From Aquatica leii (Eukaryota; Arthropoda; Insecta; Coleoptera; Lampyridae): a stretch of DNA of 64,000 nucleotides. Shown one piece after another: positions 45,901 through 57,900 of this stretch. The translations under genes and the position numbers were made by a program. Position 1 is the first letter of the stretch, and every line of letters starts with the position of its first letter. The notes beneath the pieces were generated by a model. It saw nothing but the letters and a program-made list of their open reading frames with translations. It was not told the DNA's origin and ran no database searches. The DNA is taken from positions 186,504,760 to 186,568,759 of the forward strand of contig CM069433.1 in the NCBI GenBank assembly GCA_035610365.1, in the 5' to 3' direction.

Positions 45901-48900
45901 CCCATTTTTTGTCGTGTGTTTTTTGGTGTAGTTGTCGTACCTTCTTGCATCGACAGTGGTTGGTTTGTGCCCGGATAAGCGCAAAACTTGCTCGTTCCAG
46001 TATCTTGAGGGCTCTTGTTCCTGGTATCGGAGATTTCACTCGGAAGCCATCTGGTATAACTTGGTTCTCTCTTGCCCTCCGTAACAAATGTCTTTATTAT
46101 ATAAGCTCCAGTAGTTTCTAAGTTTGTTAGTATTTACCTAATGACGATTGCAGATACCACAGAAATCGAAACGTTGTGTATATTCGTTTCAAAACAATAA
46201 ACAATGAAAGTACAGCAGAATGTTATTACTTCGCATCAAGCAACATTGTTTAATACATTCAAACATAATTTAGTTACACTAAAAATATGTACACGTTTAT
46301 AACTAACCGAACTAATTAAATCTAAAGATATTTAATACAATATGTAATATAGTACACTCACCGAAAGATGAAGTCCGCGGATAACTTCTATTTATTTAAG
46401 CACTAACGCTTGTTTACATTAAGGTCACGTACAAAGTTATACTCCGTAGATTTATCTTGACCACACGCGTTAATCACTTATTTATTTAATCTTGAATAAC
46501 TTTCTTAACACTGCCGTCTAAAAATTGCTGGAATAACCGACCTATGATTTGTTTGTGCCGCATTGGTACATTTTGTTGAAACGTTCAAGAATTTTCTATA
46601 TCTTTTGGTAAACGTTCTGGAAATGTACAAATACTTCGCAAAAGTTCTCGGACTTGAGAATAATTCTTCGTCCGTTTTACTACCCCCTTCTTGGTACTGT
46701 TCTGTCCCAGAACATGAAACTGGATGCGATACTGCTGGAAAAGACCGAGGCGATAGCGGCAGCCCTCTTCATTTCGGCAATTTGCTTGACTATAAAAGTC
46801 AATGGACTTTTCCTGACGACCCGATATTCTCTTTGTTTGATAACTACAGACGCCTGTTCCTCGGAAGATGACCTTCAACATGTTTTGAACTGTCCTCCAA
46901 TTCAGTTGATCTAAGCCACAACCAAGCTTGGGTACTGCCAATTTCTTAACATAGTGGAACTCCATTTCTCTCTTGAGATTCCATAATGTCCGCCCCAGAT
47001 TTTTGTATAACGGCTTGGTACTTAAGTATTTCTTGGTGACCAGATAGAAATCAAAGTGTCTGTCACCACGTAGTTTTAAAACTTTTCATCTAGCTGCCCA
47101 AACTTCTTTTTAAATACGACTGCAACCCCTCTGGACATTTCAAGATCCTTGCTCACGCAATGTGCGATGGCGTAATCTTTTTGTGTTTGGAACAGGTCTT
47201 GTTGTTCTTCGGTGATAACTCCAAAACTAGCTTTTCCAGAACCTCCGTATAAGCTTATAAACTTATCAAACTCAATTTCTTCGATATGATTTCTGGTTCT
47301 GCTGCTTATTACTCTGGTTCAAACCTAAACTTGTGTATTGTGTAATAAAAAATACTTACGGAATAAAGAACGTATAATAAAAGTAAAAATACATTTAATA
47401 AATGCAAAATAATTATTACCACGGCAAGCAATCGTAGGCACAGACCCTCAAGGTGATGGGTTGAATCGAAATAACTACAAAGATGTGAACTCCTTAAATT
47501 TATTAACTATACTTAACTAACTATTTACATTAAAGAACAATGAACAATAATTGAATTAAACATATTTAGAATAAAACAGTATTTAAAATAAAATATTTGG
47601 ACGTCAACCACATTACGTGATGAATAAAAAGCGTAAAATCTTACATCTAATTGTTAATTATTGATATTAAATCGTTGATTAAATGCAAATGTCGTGAACG
47701 TTTGATTTGTTATCGAGTGAACAGTTTTAATAAAACAACTCAACTATTTGAAGATAAAATGCAGTATCTTAATTTTAGTTGACTCACCAGGTGTAGTATA
47801 ACGTTATCGGATATCTTCTATTTTTAGCACATACTTTGTTCTTGTGATAAAATTCTTCAACAGGAATGTAGATTTCAAAACACACCAGCAAGCATGAAAT
47901 ATCCATGTATAATAAACTTCATTAACGATAATTCTTTAATTCAACGACAAAACCAAAAATAAAAGATCCAATGAAAAGAAAAAAGAAAAAGACCCTAAAT
48001 ACAAATAATTAGAACGGTTTTTTAAATGACATCATGTACTTACGTCACACCTTCAATGTAACGGTCTCAAAATACATTCCTTTGTCTAACGTATTGCGCA
48101 ATTCTTTGAAATCACTAAAAATGTTGAATTCAATAGAAAAATTATATCAAAATAAAGGTAAACTCTCACCAATAATTAGATGGAATGAATCAAAATTAAA
48201 ATAGATGCGTTTTTACGCCATAATCAAGAAAATTTGTCTTCCTCGCATCACACACGTGAACTACGCGAGATCGTTCAAACGGAAGTGAACAAAGATGAAG
48301 TTTTAGCTACAACGTGCTACAACTCAGGTAGATTGAAACAACGCGACGTTGCCAAACTTAATAAATTTAAGTGCAATATTAGTTGCAAAAAATAAATGAA
48401 TGTAAAATTGAATTTTAATTGTAATGAATTCAAACGGGACGTTACAATTGTAGTTATCGCCAGCAAACGGGGCTAGACGATCGACGTGGACCAGTTTAGT
48501 CTTGCCTCTGGGTAGATTTAGAATGCGATATATGACGTCATTAATACGCTGCATGAGTTCATAGGAGCCCTCTCATTGCCCTTGCAGCTTCGGCGACAAA
48601 TCACGTCTTCTTTGGGTATTATACAACCGCACCATGTCGCCAGGTTGAAACCTACCTTATTGTGCGTTGACGTCATATCTGGTCTTCATTCTGTTGCTGG
48701 CAATTTGTGTGTTTTTACGGACCTCCTTATGTACCTCGTCTAGCTTCTTGGTCAGCTTCTGACGTCGTCTTTGTCCAAATTGGAGGTCGCATGGCAGTCG
48801 TATTTCGCGACCGAGCATTAAACAGGTGGTGCTTTTGTGAACGGATGATCGGTATGCCACTAAAAAAAGGAGCAAATACTGATCCCAGTCTCTTTGGTGT

Positions 48901-51900
48901 TCGGACACTACTTTGGCTAAGTATTTTCGCATTGTTTTTGATTCATCCGCTCAACCATGCTATCAGATTGAGGATGATGAGGCGTGGTCCTAGTTTTCTT
49001 AATTCCCAACAGTCGGCAAACGGTAAATCCAACGGAACTCCAAACCGACAGAAAAACTCTTTTACTAATACGTCTGCAACTGTAGCTGCTTCTTGATTGG
49101 GTATGGAGTAAGTCTCCGTGCATTTAGTGAAATAATCTATCGCCACCAGGATGTGTTTATTTCCCGAATTTGATTCTGGGAACGGCCCTGCGATGTCAAT
49201 CGCTACTCTCTCCAAAGGGTTTTCGTTGTATTGCTTCATGGGTGCTTTGCGCTTGCTCGCTGAACCATTTTCTAATGGACAGACCGTGCACTTACGGCAC
49301 CATTTTATGACGTCCTCTTAGTAGTTCACCCAGTAGAATCGTTCTCGAACTTTTCCCAATGTCTTCTTAATGCCAAAGTGTCCTCCTGATGTACCATCGT
49401 GGAGATGCTTCAACACTTCTGACACCCGGCTCTTTGGCACTACCAACTGTAGTCTGTTTTCCGTGCCCTCAACACTTTCTATGGATCGCTTAAGAAGACC
49501 GTCTTCTACTACCAATGAGTCTTATTGCGCCCAGTATGCTTTGATGTTTCTGGCCAAAACACTCACTTTTTTTTAGGTTGGTCGTCGGCCGTTTTCTTTC
49601 CAGTCCAGGAGTAGTCTTATTTTAGAATCGTTATCTTGTTCGTGACGCAGTTGCTCAGGTTCCCACTTGTCATCAACCATAGCAGTTTTCCAGAAGCATT
49701 TAACTTTTTCTTCCAGTTGCGAACAAAGGCTGCAGTCCGCTGGACATGGTATTCTGGACAAGGCATCAGCGTTCCGATGACTGCTTCCGTCACAATGTTC
49801 TGTGTCATAGTCATATTCTTGGAGTCTCTCGATCCATCTTGCCATCTTTCTGGGTTACGAAACTGCAACAGCCATTTTAAAGCCGCGTGGCCCGTTCTCA
49901 GTAAAAAATGTCGTCCATATAAATATTTGTAGAAATTTTCTATGGACGTCAACTGCTAACAGTTCCCTCCTAGTCACGCAATAATTCTTTTCTGGTCTGG
50001 ACAAAACCTTGCTAAAATACGTGATAACTTTTTCTTGTCCAGCTTGAACCTGCGAAAAGACCGCACCTATGGCCAGATTGCTTGCGTCCGTATCCAAAAC
50101 AAATTTTCTCCTGGATAACTCAGAATCGGCGAAGTGACTAAGCCCTGTTATATTTGATAAAAAGCATTTTTGCAGTCTTCATTCCATCTAAATTCTGATT
50201 TTTCTTTGGTCAATTTCGTCAAACATTTAGCAATATTGGCAAATCCGGGTACAAATCGTCTATAATAGGTGCACAAGCCAAGAAAACTTCAGACCTGATG
50301 TTTATCAATTGGTCTTGGCCATGCTTGTACTGCTCGGATTTTGTCTGGGTCGGCTTTAATTACATCTCTTGATACGACGTGGCCAAGGTATTGCACTTCT
50401 TTCTTAAATACGTGACACTTCTTTGGTCTTCGTTTCAGGTTTGCCCCACGTAGTCGCTGGAACACTTCTTTTATATTGTTCAAGTGTTTTTCAAACGACT
50501 TACCAACCACGATTACGTCGTCTAAATAATCCAAGCACGTCTTCCAAGACAGTCTCCGCAAGATGGTTTCCATCAAACGCTCGAACGTTGGAAGAGCGTT
50601 ATACAGGCCGAAGGGCATCACAGTAAACTGCCACAAACTAGATCCAAACGTAAAAGCTGTTTTTTCACGATCCTTGGGTTCCAATTCTACCTACCAGTAA
50701 CCACACTTTAAGTCTAACGTAGACAACCACTGGAATCCATACAGGGTGTCTAACGTATTGTCAATTCATACTACACTATCTTCACATACAAAAGATGCCT
50801 CACTCATTAAGTTAGTTGACTGCCCACCCTTACGGGATGGGGGGCTAGCCGTTGACTGACTAATCACCACTCACTTAATTCTTACAATTATACTAACTAA
50901 ACCGTACTAACTAATTGAACGAATATAAAAATTAGTATATAACAACGCTCTCTGATAAACGCAACTTGCTAGTGCTAAGTTTAACCGGTCACTAATGGAT
51001 TTATTTATAAGGTAAACGAATCATAAGTAAATTTAAGCTTGTAAAGTTGATGTTTCTATGAAAACATTTCTTTAATATTACACACAAAGAAAGTCTTTAA
51101 TCAAACGTTATAATGAATTTGAGTAAATTATTAGTTTCTTTCTAGTATAATTTACACTGCGACGAAAACTTGTGGAAATTAACATTGGTTGGAACGATCC
51201 ACAATTGCGGTGTAACCATAGGATTACCCATTTCAGGAATTCTATCAGACAGGTAAGTTTTGCAATAAATAATTTTGATCATTTGTTAATTATCTTTAAT
51301 TTTTAATTGCATAAAAATAATCAAAATAAATAAAAAAAACATTTTTTTTCTCCAAAGTCCAATTTCTATCAATTAAAACGCTTTTTCGTTGCTAGAGAGT
51401 CGGGAGCAACAAACTTTTCTTCTCGGTTCAAAATGCGTACTTTAGTCCCTTGATCTATAATATACTACAAAAAAGTTTACAATTATCAATAAAAACTTGA
51501 TAACAAAATAGTGTTTAGAAACAACATATGATTTTTGATAAATTAATCAATTTAAACTATACATTGTCGTTACTGACATGACAACCAAAAATTAGGAAAA
51601 ATTGAAAATTGTTTTTTGTAAACATATTTTATTATTTATTTTTGAATAATTTGAGCACTTCACTAACAACGTCAAATATTTTAGGTAATTTTTAATAAAA
51701 GTTTTCATACAAATAAGTTTTTAATGAAAATGAAACTGATTTATTTTTAAGAAAATATAAAAAACTTTTGTTATTGAAGTGAGAAATAAAGTTATCATTT
51801 CAAAAAATTAATTAATTATTTTAAACATCAAAATGTTATTACTAAAAAAAGCAATATATAAACACAAAAATGGTCAAATATGCGCATTTATATGCAAATA

Positions 51901-54900
51901 TGCAACACCTTTTATATGCAAGAATCTATGCAAAATATGCAACAATATATGCAAAATAAAAAATATAATTACAACAAATACTAATTTAATTCACAGTATA
52001 TATTACACATTGACATAAATATGGATACATGTAGGTATATTAAAAACAAGCTATGATCTGTGAACATTTTTTTTATGTAAAATTTAAAAACTGCTTCATA
52101 AATAAATTGACTTATTTTATACATATTTACAAATTGTTAAAACAGTTAACACGTGCTTCTTTTAACATCAACTGAAGTTATAGGAGTTTTTTTAGGTGTT
52201 GTTGTAAACTCACAAAATTTGCATTTCATGAGATTTTTTATCCTACTCAATACTTTTCCTTTGGCCGTTTCACAAGATTTCTAAAAGTTTTCCACTAACT
52301 TTTTAATCATTAACGACATAAAAACATAATTAAATTGTATAAAAATCAAATTTTTTAAAATAATATCTATTTTTTTACCGAAAATAGAAATATGAAAAGT
52401 ATGCATCACTCAAAAACCTTTCATAACCCAATTTTTTTTATTTGTCATGAATGGCTTTTTTTGACATCAATTTGTCTATTTGAACTTAATTTTAAATCAA
52501 TCAAAACTTAGAAATTGTAGTGATATAAAAAATCTTTGTTTGGTCATGATTAAAGAGCGGATAGTAAAGTAAGAAAAAATACCAAAAAAGTGGCATAAAA
52601 GGCATATTGAACCTGCCCAAAAGGCAATAAAAAAGGCACAAATATCTATTAAAGTTTACAGTTCATTTTTTTGTTTTACAATGTTTATTATGTGCTATTA
52701 TTTTCCCAAGCACAATTCAAATATTTTTTAATATTTTGACCAAGAAGCTGTTGTCTTTTATCATTTCAAATATTTTTATAGAAAGCAAAAGTTCTTTCGA
52801 CATCACAAGATGTTAGTGGAGCAAATTTTAATGCCGATGTTTCTGTTATTGTTAAAGATATTTTCTGTTGATGCTTCATGACTTCCCCTTTTTGAATTTC
52901 AGTCAGTTGTTTAAAGAGGTCAAAAGAAGAGTTTTTTGATGTGACGGAATCCAATTTTTGATTAATTTTTCTTCCTATAGTCCCTGGACATGCTCTTATA
53001 ATTGCTCTTATTCTTTCGTATGTAGCGAAAGATTCGGTCATTGCGGTTTCGCTGTTTTCTAGCTTCTTTAATTCGTCGGGAATGCCGGAAAAGTGTGTTT
53101 TTATAAAAACTAGTCCTCTTTTAACAGCTTCGTCATTAAAAGCTTTTTGAGATTTAGCAATTTCTGCAGAGGCCGTTTCGTTAAATAATTCAACCAGCGG
53201 AAGTAAGACAATTCAACTAATGTATAAGACAATGTCAGATTATAGTATGAACTGTACCTCTTTAATTTTTTCAAAATGTGTGGCATAAAAAATGCAAGCA
53301 GATAACCAAGTTCCCCATCTTGTTATGATATGTTCCGGTGGAAGTTTAACATCTGGAAGTTTTTTCTTTATAGGCCCTTACCCTTAATGGTGCTTTCACA
53401 AAAACCTGAAACAAGATCCAATAATCAAAAAAAGAATCTAATATGTTAGAGATTTTTACCTTTTTGGTGGCAGAAATTAACTTGTTTACTATTGCAAACT
53501 CGTCTCTAACGAATTCACAGACTCTATGTATTCCATGTCCTAGACAAGTTAAATGTTATAAATTCAGATAAAATATTTCTAATGCCTGAGCGGTTTTGAC
53601 CATATAAGGTGCTGCATCGGTTACGAATAAGAGAACCTTTTCTTTTTTTACGCCATTGGGATACAGGAGTCCTACAAACATAAAATTATATAATTGTAAT
53701 TAATAGATTGGATTATATTAATCAATCATTAAAAAAAAACTTCCGTAAACAATCATCGAAAAAATTTGCAACTGTTTTGTGATTGGTCTGTGGATTTCTT
53801 TGGATGCTAGCAAATGAGCTTTTCCTGGTTCTAGTTCCGACAATTTACCAACTACAAAATTTGCTATATATCGACCTCTGCAATCGGTTGTTTCATCAAC
53901 CGAAGTCCAAATGTAATTGTCCCCAATGTCATTCCATATCGTCTGTATTTTCTATAAAAGGTAAAGTAGCATTTTGAAAACTATTAATACTTTAATCAAA
54001 CTGCTTACCGATTGGTAACATATGTCTAAATAATTTTTTCTCAAAGTTTATTCATCTGGAACAACTTGTTTGGTGTATTTTTCGAGCAAATTGCGAAAAT
54101 TGATATCAAGTTTTTTACGAGGAATTTGAGCCGACATCAATGCTTCAGACAAATCTAGAGCAAAAGTTGTTTTGATGGGCCAGGTTTATTCTGTTGATCT
54201 TCTATAACGTTTTTTAACAATGGTTGTTTCATAGTTTTTTTAATATTGTTTAAATGTAAACCACTACCCAAGTGTTGTTTTACATGGTACTTTTAGTAGC
54301 ACCGATCTAAAATAATACATATATTAGTAATTCAAAACATTTAAATTAAGATAATACAAACTTACTGATAATGAACAAATTTGACAAAAAAGGTTTTCCT
54401 AGTCGGTTGTTAAATTATTGTCCAATTTACTCTACTTGTAATAATTTACAAATTTTGATTGTTTATTAGGTGGCATTTATTAAAACTTACTCACAGCACA
54501 ACAGCAATAGACTATCACAGTGTGACAATATCACTGGTATTTATAACAAACAAAGAATATTTTAGTCATGTGTATCAGTCATCAAAGGAATCCCACCGGA
54601 CAGAATTAAAATTATCTATATTTGTTTGCTTCACTTAGGTACTGAATAGACCTATCAAATATGATTCATTCCGAAATCCTTCCAGTTTTGTAAATAGTGT
54701 TCTGTTAAGCCTGTCATTGTACATAATCCTAGTATAAATTCTTACAATAATTCTTCTTTATAAGCGGCTTTTGTATTTAATGTTTTCTGGAAACCATTGT
54801 TTAACAAAACATAAAAATCCCTGTTGTTATTTATAGGTTCGTGGTAAGACCTTTTGAGCAAAAAATGTTAATTATATTATTGTACGTAATTTAAGTAAAA

Positions 54901-57900
54901 TTCTGTAATGCGTTATTGTCATCTACCTATTAAAACAGTGTTTACACAAACTTTTTTTTAAATTTGTATGTAAAAAGGCAATATAAAATAATACGAATAA
55001 GAGAACCTTTTCTTTTTTTACGCCATTGGGATACAGGAGTCCTACAAACATAAAATTATATAATTGTAATTAATAGATTGGATTATATTAATCAATCATT
55101 AAAAAAAAACTTCCGTAAACAATCATCGAAAAAATTTGCAACTGTTTTGTGATTGGTCTGTGGATTTCTTTGGATGCTAGCAAATGAGCTTTTCCTGGTT
55201 CTAGTTCCGACAATTTACCAACTACAAAATTTGCTATATATCGACCTCTGCAATCGGTTGTTTCATCAACCGAAGTCCAAATGTAATTGTCCCCAATGTC
55301 ATTCCATATCGTCTGTATTTTCTATAAAAGGTAAAGTAGCATTTTGAAAACTATTAATACTTTAATCAAACTGCTTACCGATTGGTAACATATGTCTAAA
55401 TAATTTTTTCTCAAAGTTTATTCATCTGGAACAACTTGTTTGGTGTATTTTTCGAGCAAATTGCGAAAATTGATATCAAGTTTTTTACGAGGAATTTGAG
55501 CCGACATCAATGCTTCAGACAAATCTAGAGCAAAAGTTGTTTTGATGGGCCAGGTTTATTCTGTTGATCTTCTATAACGTTTTTTAACAATGGTTGTTTC
55601 ATAGTTTTTTTAATATTGTTTAAATGTAAACCACTACCCAAGTGTTGTTTTACATGGTACTTTTTAGTAGCACCGATCTAAAATAATACATATATTAGTA
55701 ATTCAAAACATTTAAATTAAGATAATACAAACTTACTGATAATGAACAAATTTGACAAAAAAGGTTTTCCTAGTCGGTTGTTAAATTATTGTCCAATTTA
55801 CTCTACTTGTAATAATTTACAAATTTTGATTGTTTATTAGGTGGCATTTATTAAAACTTACTCACAGCACAACAGCAATAGACTATCACAGTGTGACAAT
55901 ATCACTGGTATTTATAACAAACAAAGAATATTTTAGTCATGTGTATCAGTCATCAAAGGAATCCCACCGGACAGAATTAAAATTATCTATATTTGTTTGC
56001 TTCACTTAGGTACTGAATAGACCTATCAAATATGATTCATTCCGAAATCCTTCCAGTTTTGTAAATAGTGTTCTGTTAAGCCTGTCATTGTACATAATCC
56101 TAGTATAAATTCTTACAATAATTCTTCTTTATAAGCGGCTTTTGTATTTAATGTTTTCTGGAAACCATTGTTTAACAAAACATAAAAATCCCTGTTGTTA
56201 TTTATAGGTTCGTGGTAAGACCTTTTGAGCAAAAAATGTTAATTATATTATTGTACGTAATTTAAGTAAAATTCTGTAATGCGTTATTGTCATCTACCTA
56301 TTAAAACAGTGTTTACACAAACTTTTTTTTAAATTTGTATGTAAAAAGGCAATATAAAATAATACTCTTAAAAAAGTCAAAAAAGACAAAAAGTTACACA
56401 AAAAGGCAAAATAGGCAGGCTCCAGACATTTGCCTGACTGTCCGCTCTTTAGTCATGATGGTTCGAAACTAGTTCACCATGCATACAACATAATTCACCC
56501 AGATTTTGTCTGTTACTTGTATACAATCTTGCCAAATAAAATAAGTATTGGTCACCATATACATAATTGATATGCAGTGAGTAGTTTTATATTTGTGTTT
56601 TGGCCGATACTATTTAGCACTTCTTCCATAAAAAATAACGGAAAAGCTTCCAAAATTGTGTTTTTTTATTATTTTTTTTACCTCGGGAAGATGAACAATT
56701 ATGTTTTCTAACCGTGTGTTTACATTTTTTGTGTATGTTTTTGGCCATCTGAAATTTTTGTCAACAAAGAATTTTCTTCGTCATCTGCGGATTCCAAATG
56801 CAAACACTATTCTCCGAAAAATTGGTTACTCAAACACCTTTTTATAGAAAATACCACTCCCTGGTTCTGTGTCTTTTATTAAATTGATTTAAACTTTTTA
56901 TTTTCGCATAACTTTTCTTTTTACATCAAGTTCATGATCAATAGACAGAACAGACACTTTAATTTTTAACTTTCAATTTATTAAACGTTCTGATGGATTA
57001 ACTCCGCACTCTAAAAGCGTTAACCGATAAGCCACTAATTCAATATTTTTGTCTTGGTTCAACCATTCATGCCTCAATGCAGCCATCCGACTGGACATTT
57101 GTGATGCCATACCGTACAAATAACTCTTTAAGTTTCAAATGACATTCTTCATTTGATTATACGAGATTTTGTAGTCTTGAATTAAATTTGTACCGTCATG
57201 AACAGTGAAAATGACATGTCCAGGAAGAAATTGAAGGACGTGGTCAAAAAATTCCTCTAGTTCAATTATATACGTATATCGTTTTTGTAATAAATATATA
57301 TCATTTATTACTGTCTTTATATGTGATTAAAAAACCGATAAAAATTATAAAAAACAACGCCATATTGAAATGAGTAAAAATCATTTATTTACACAACAAA
57401 ATTTTAAGCGGGTAATTTCCGGTACAGTGCTAATTTTGAATCAATTATTAACATTTAACAAATAGTTTTCAAATAAAAAATATTTTAATTCTTTGTTTCG
57501 CGTTTTTTTTAAGAATATTGACTTTTCATAAATCAATGATTCGGAAAAGTATCAAAACCTGAATAATAGAGTATGAAAAACTTCGTTTAACATTGTTAAT
57601 TAGACCACCAGTCAAACACAATACTTTTAATTTTCATTTAAAATATTCCATATTTTTTTAGAGATTAGTTAAACGTACTTGTTAAAATCGGGATACTTTT
57701 TATATATTAAAATTAAAATCTCACTATATACGTTTGCTCTTATATTAAAGTAATTACAAAAAAATATTTACATTAATACGTACGTATTGCTGGTTAATTA
57801 CTTGGAAAATTAAAATTTTTACTGCACGTTTATAAGATGGGTTTATTTCTTAGACAGTGACCACGTCCTTCAATTTCTACCTTTACATCTCCATGTTCAT

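Larger units (their letters stand above)
43738..50766 (-). mobile_element. Second macrodomain-type gypsy copy, 5'-truncated and carrying nested insertions
   Basis: On the minus strand RT begins at 50766 inside the N-terminal region (first 5' part missing). YLDDVIVVG is near 50520, RNase H at 50097-49617 and integrase at 49515-48657, all with frameshifts. The GPY/F end RINDVIYRI is at 48554 onward. A solo LTR (47341-48446) interrupts just past pol. The accessory macrodomain ORF follows at 47276-46690, then the tract AAGAAGGGGGTAG and a diverged 3' LTR (46679-46234). A Penelope-like element splits that LTR, whose last bases lie at 43774-43738. The LTR differs far more from 39736-40211 than the coding parts do. 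Confidence 0.9.
43432..51145 (+). other. Intron 2 of the SLC22 gene (7.7 kb), transposon-filled
   Basis: Donor GTAAGT at 43432, acceptor TTTCTTTCTAG ending at 51145. Contents: a palindrome at 43531-43668, then an inverted gypsy copy at 43738-50766 that itself holds a Penelope-like element and a solo LTR. 50767-51145 shows nothing recognisable. All retroelement coding sequence here is antisense to the gene. Confidence 0.88.

Noticed and set aside
45528-46121. 197-codon open frame on the + strand
   Set aside because: Antisense shadow of the Penelope-like RT, which has the family motifs on the minus strand.
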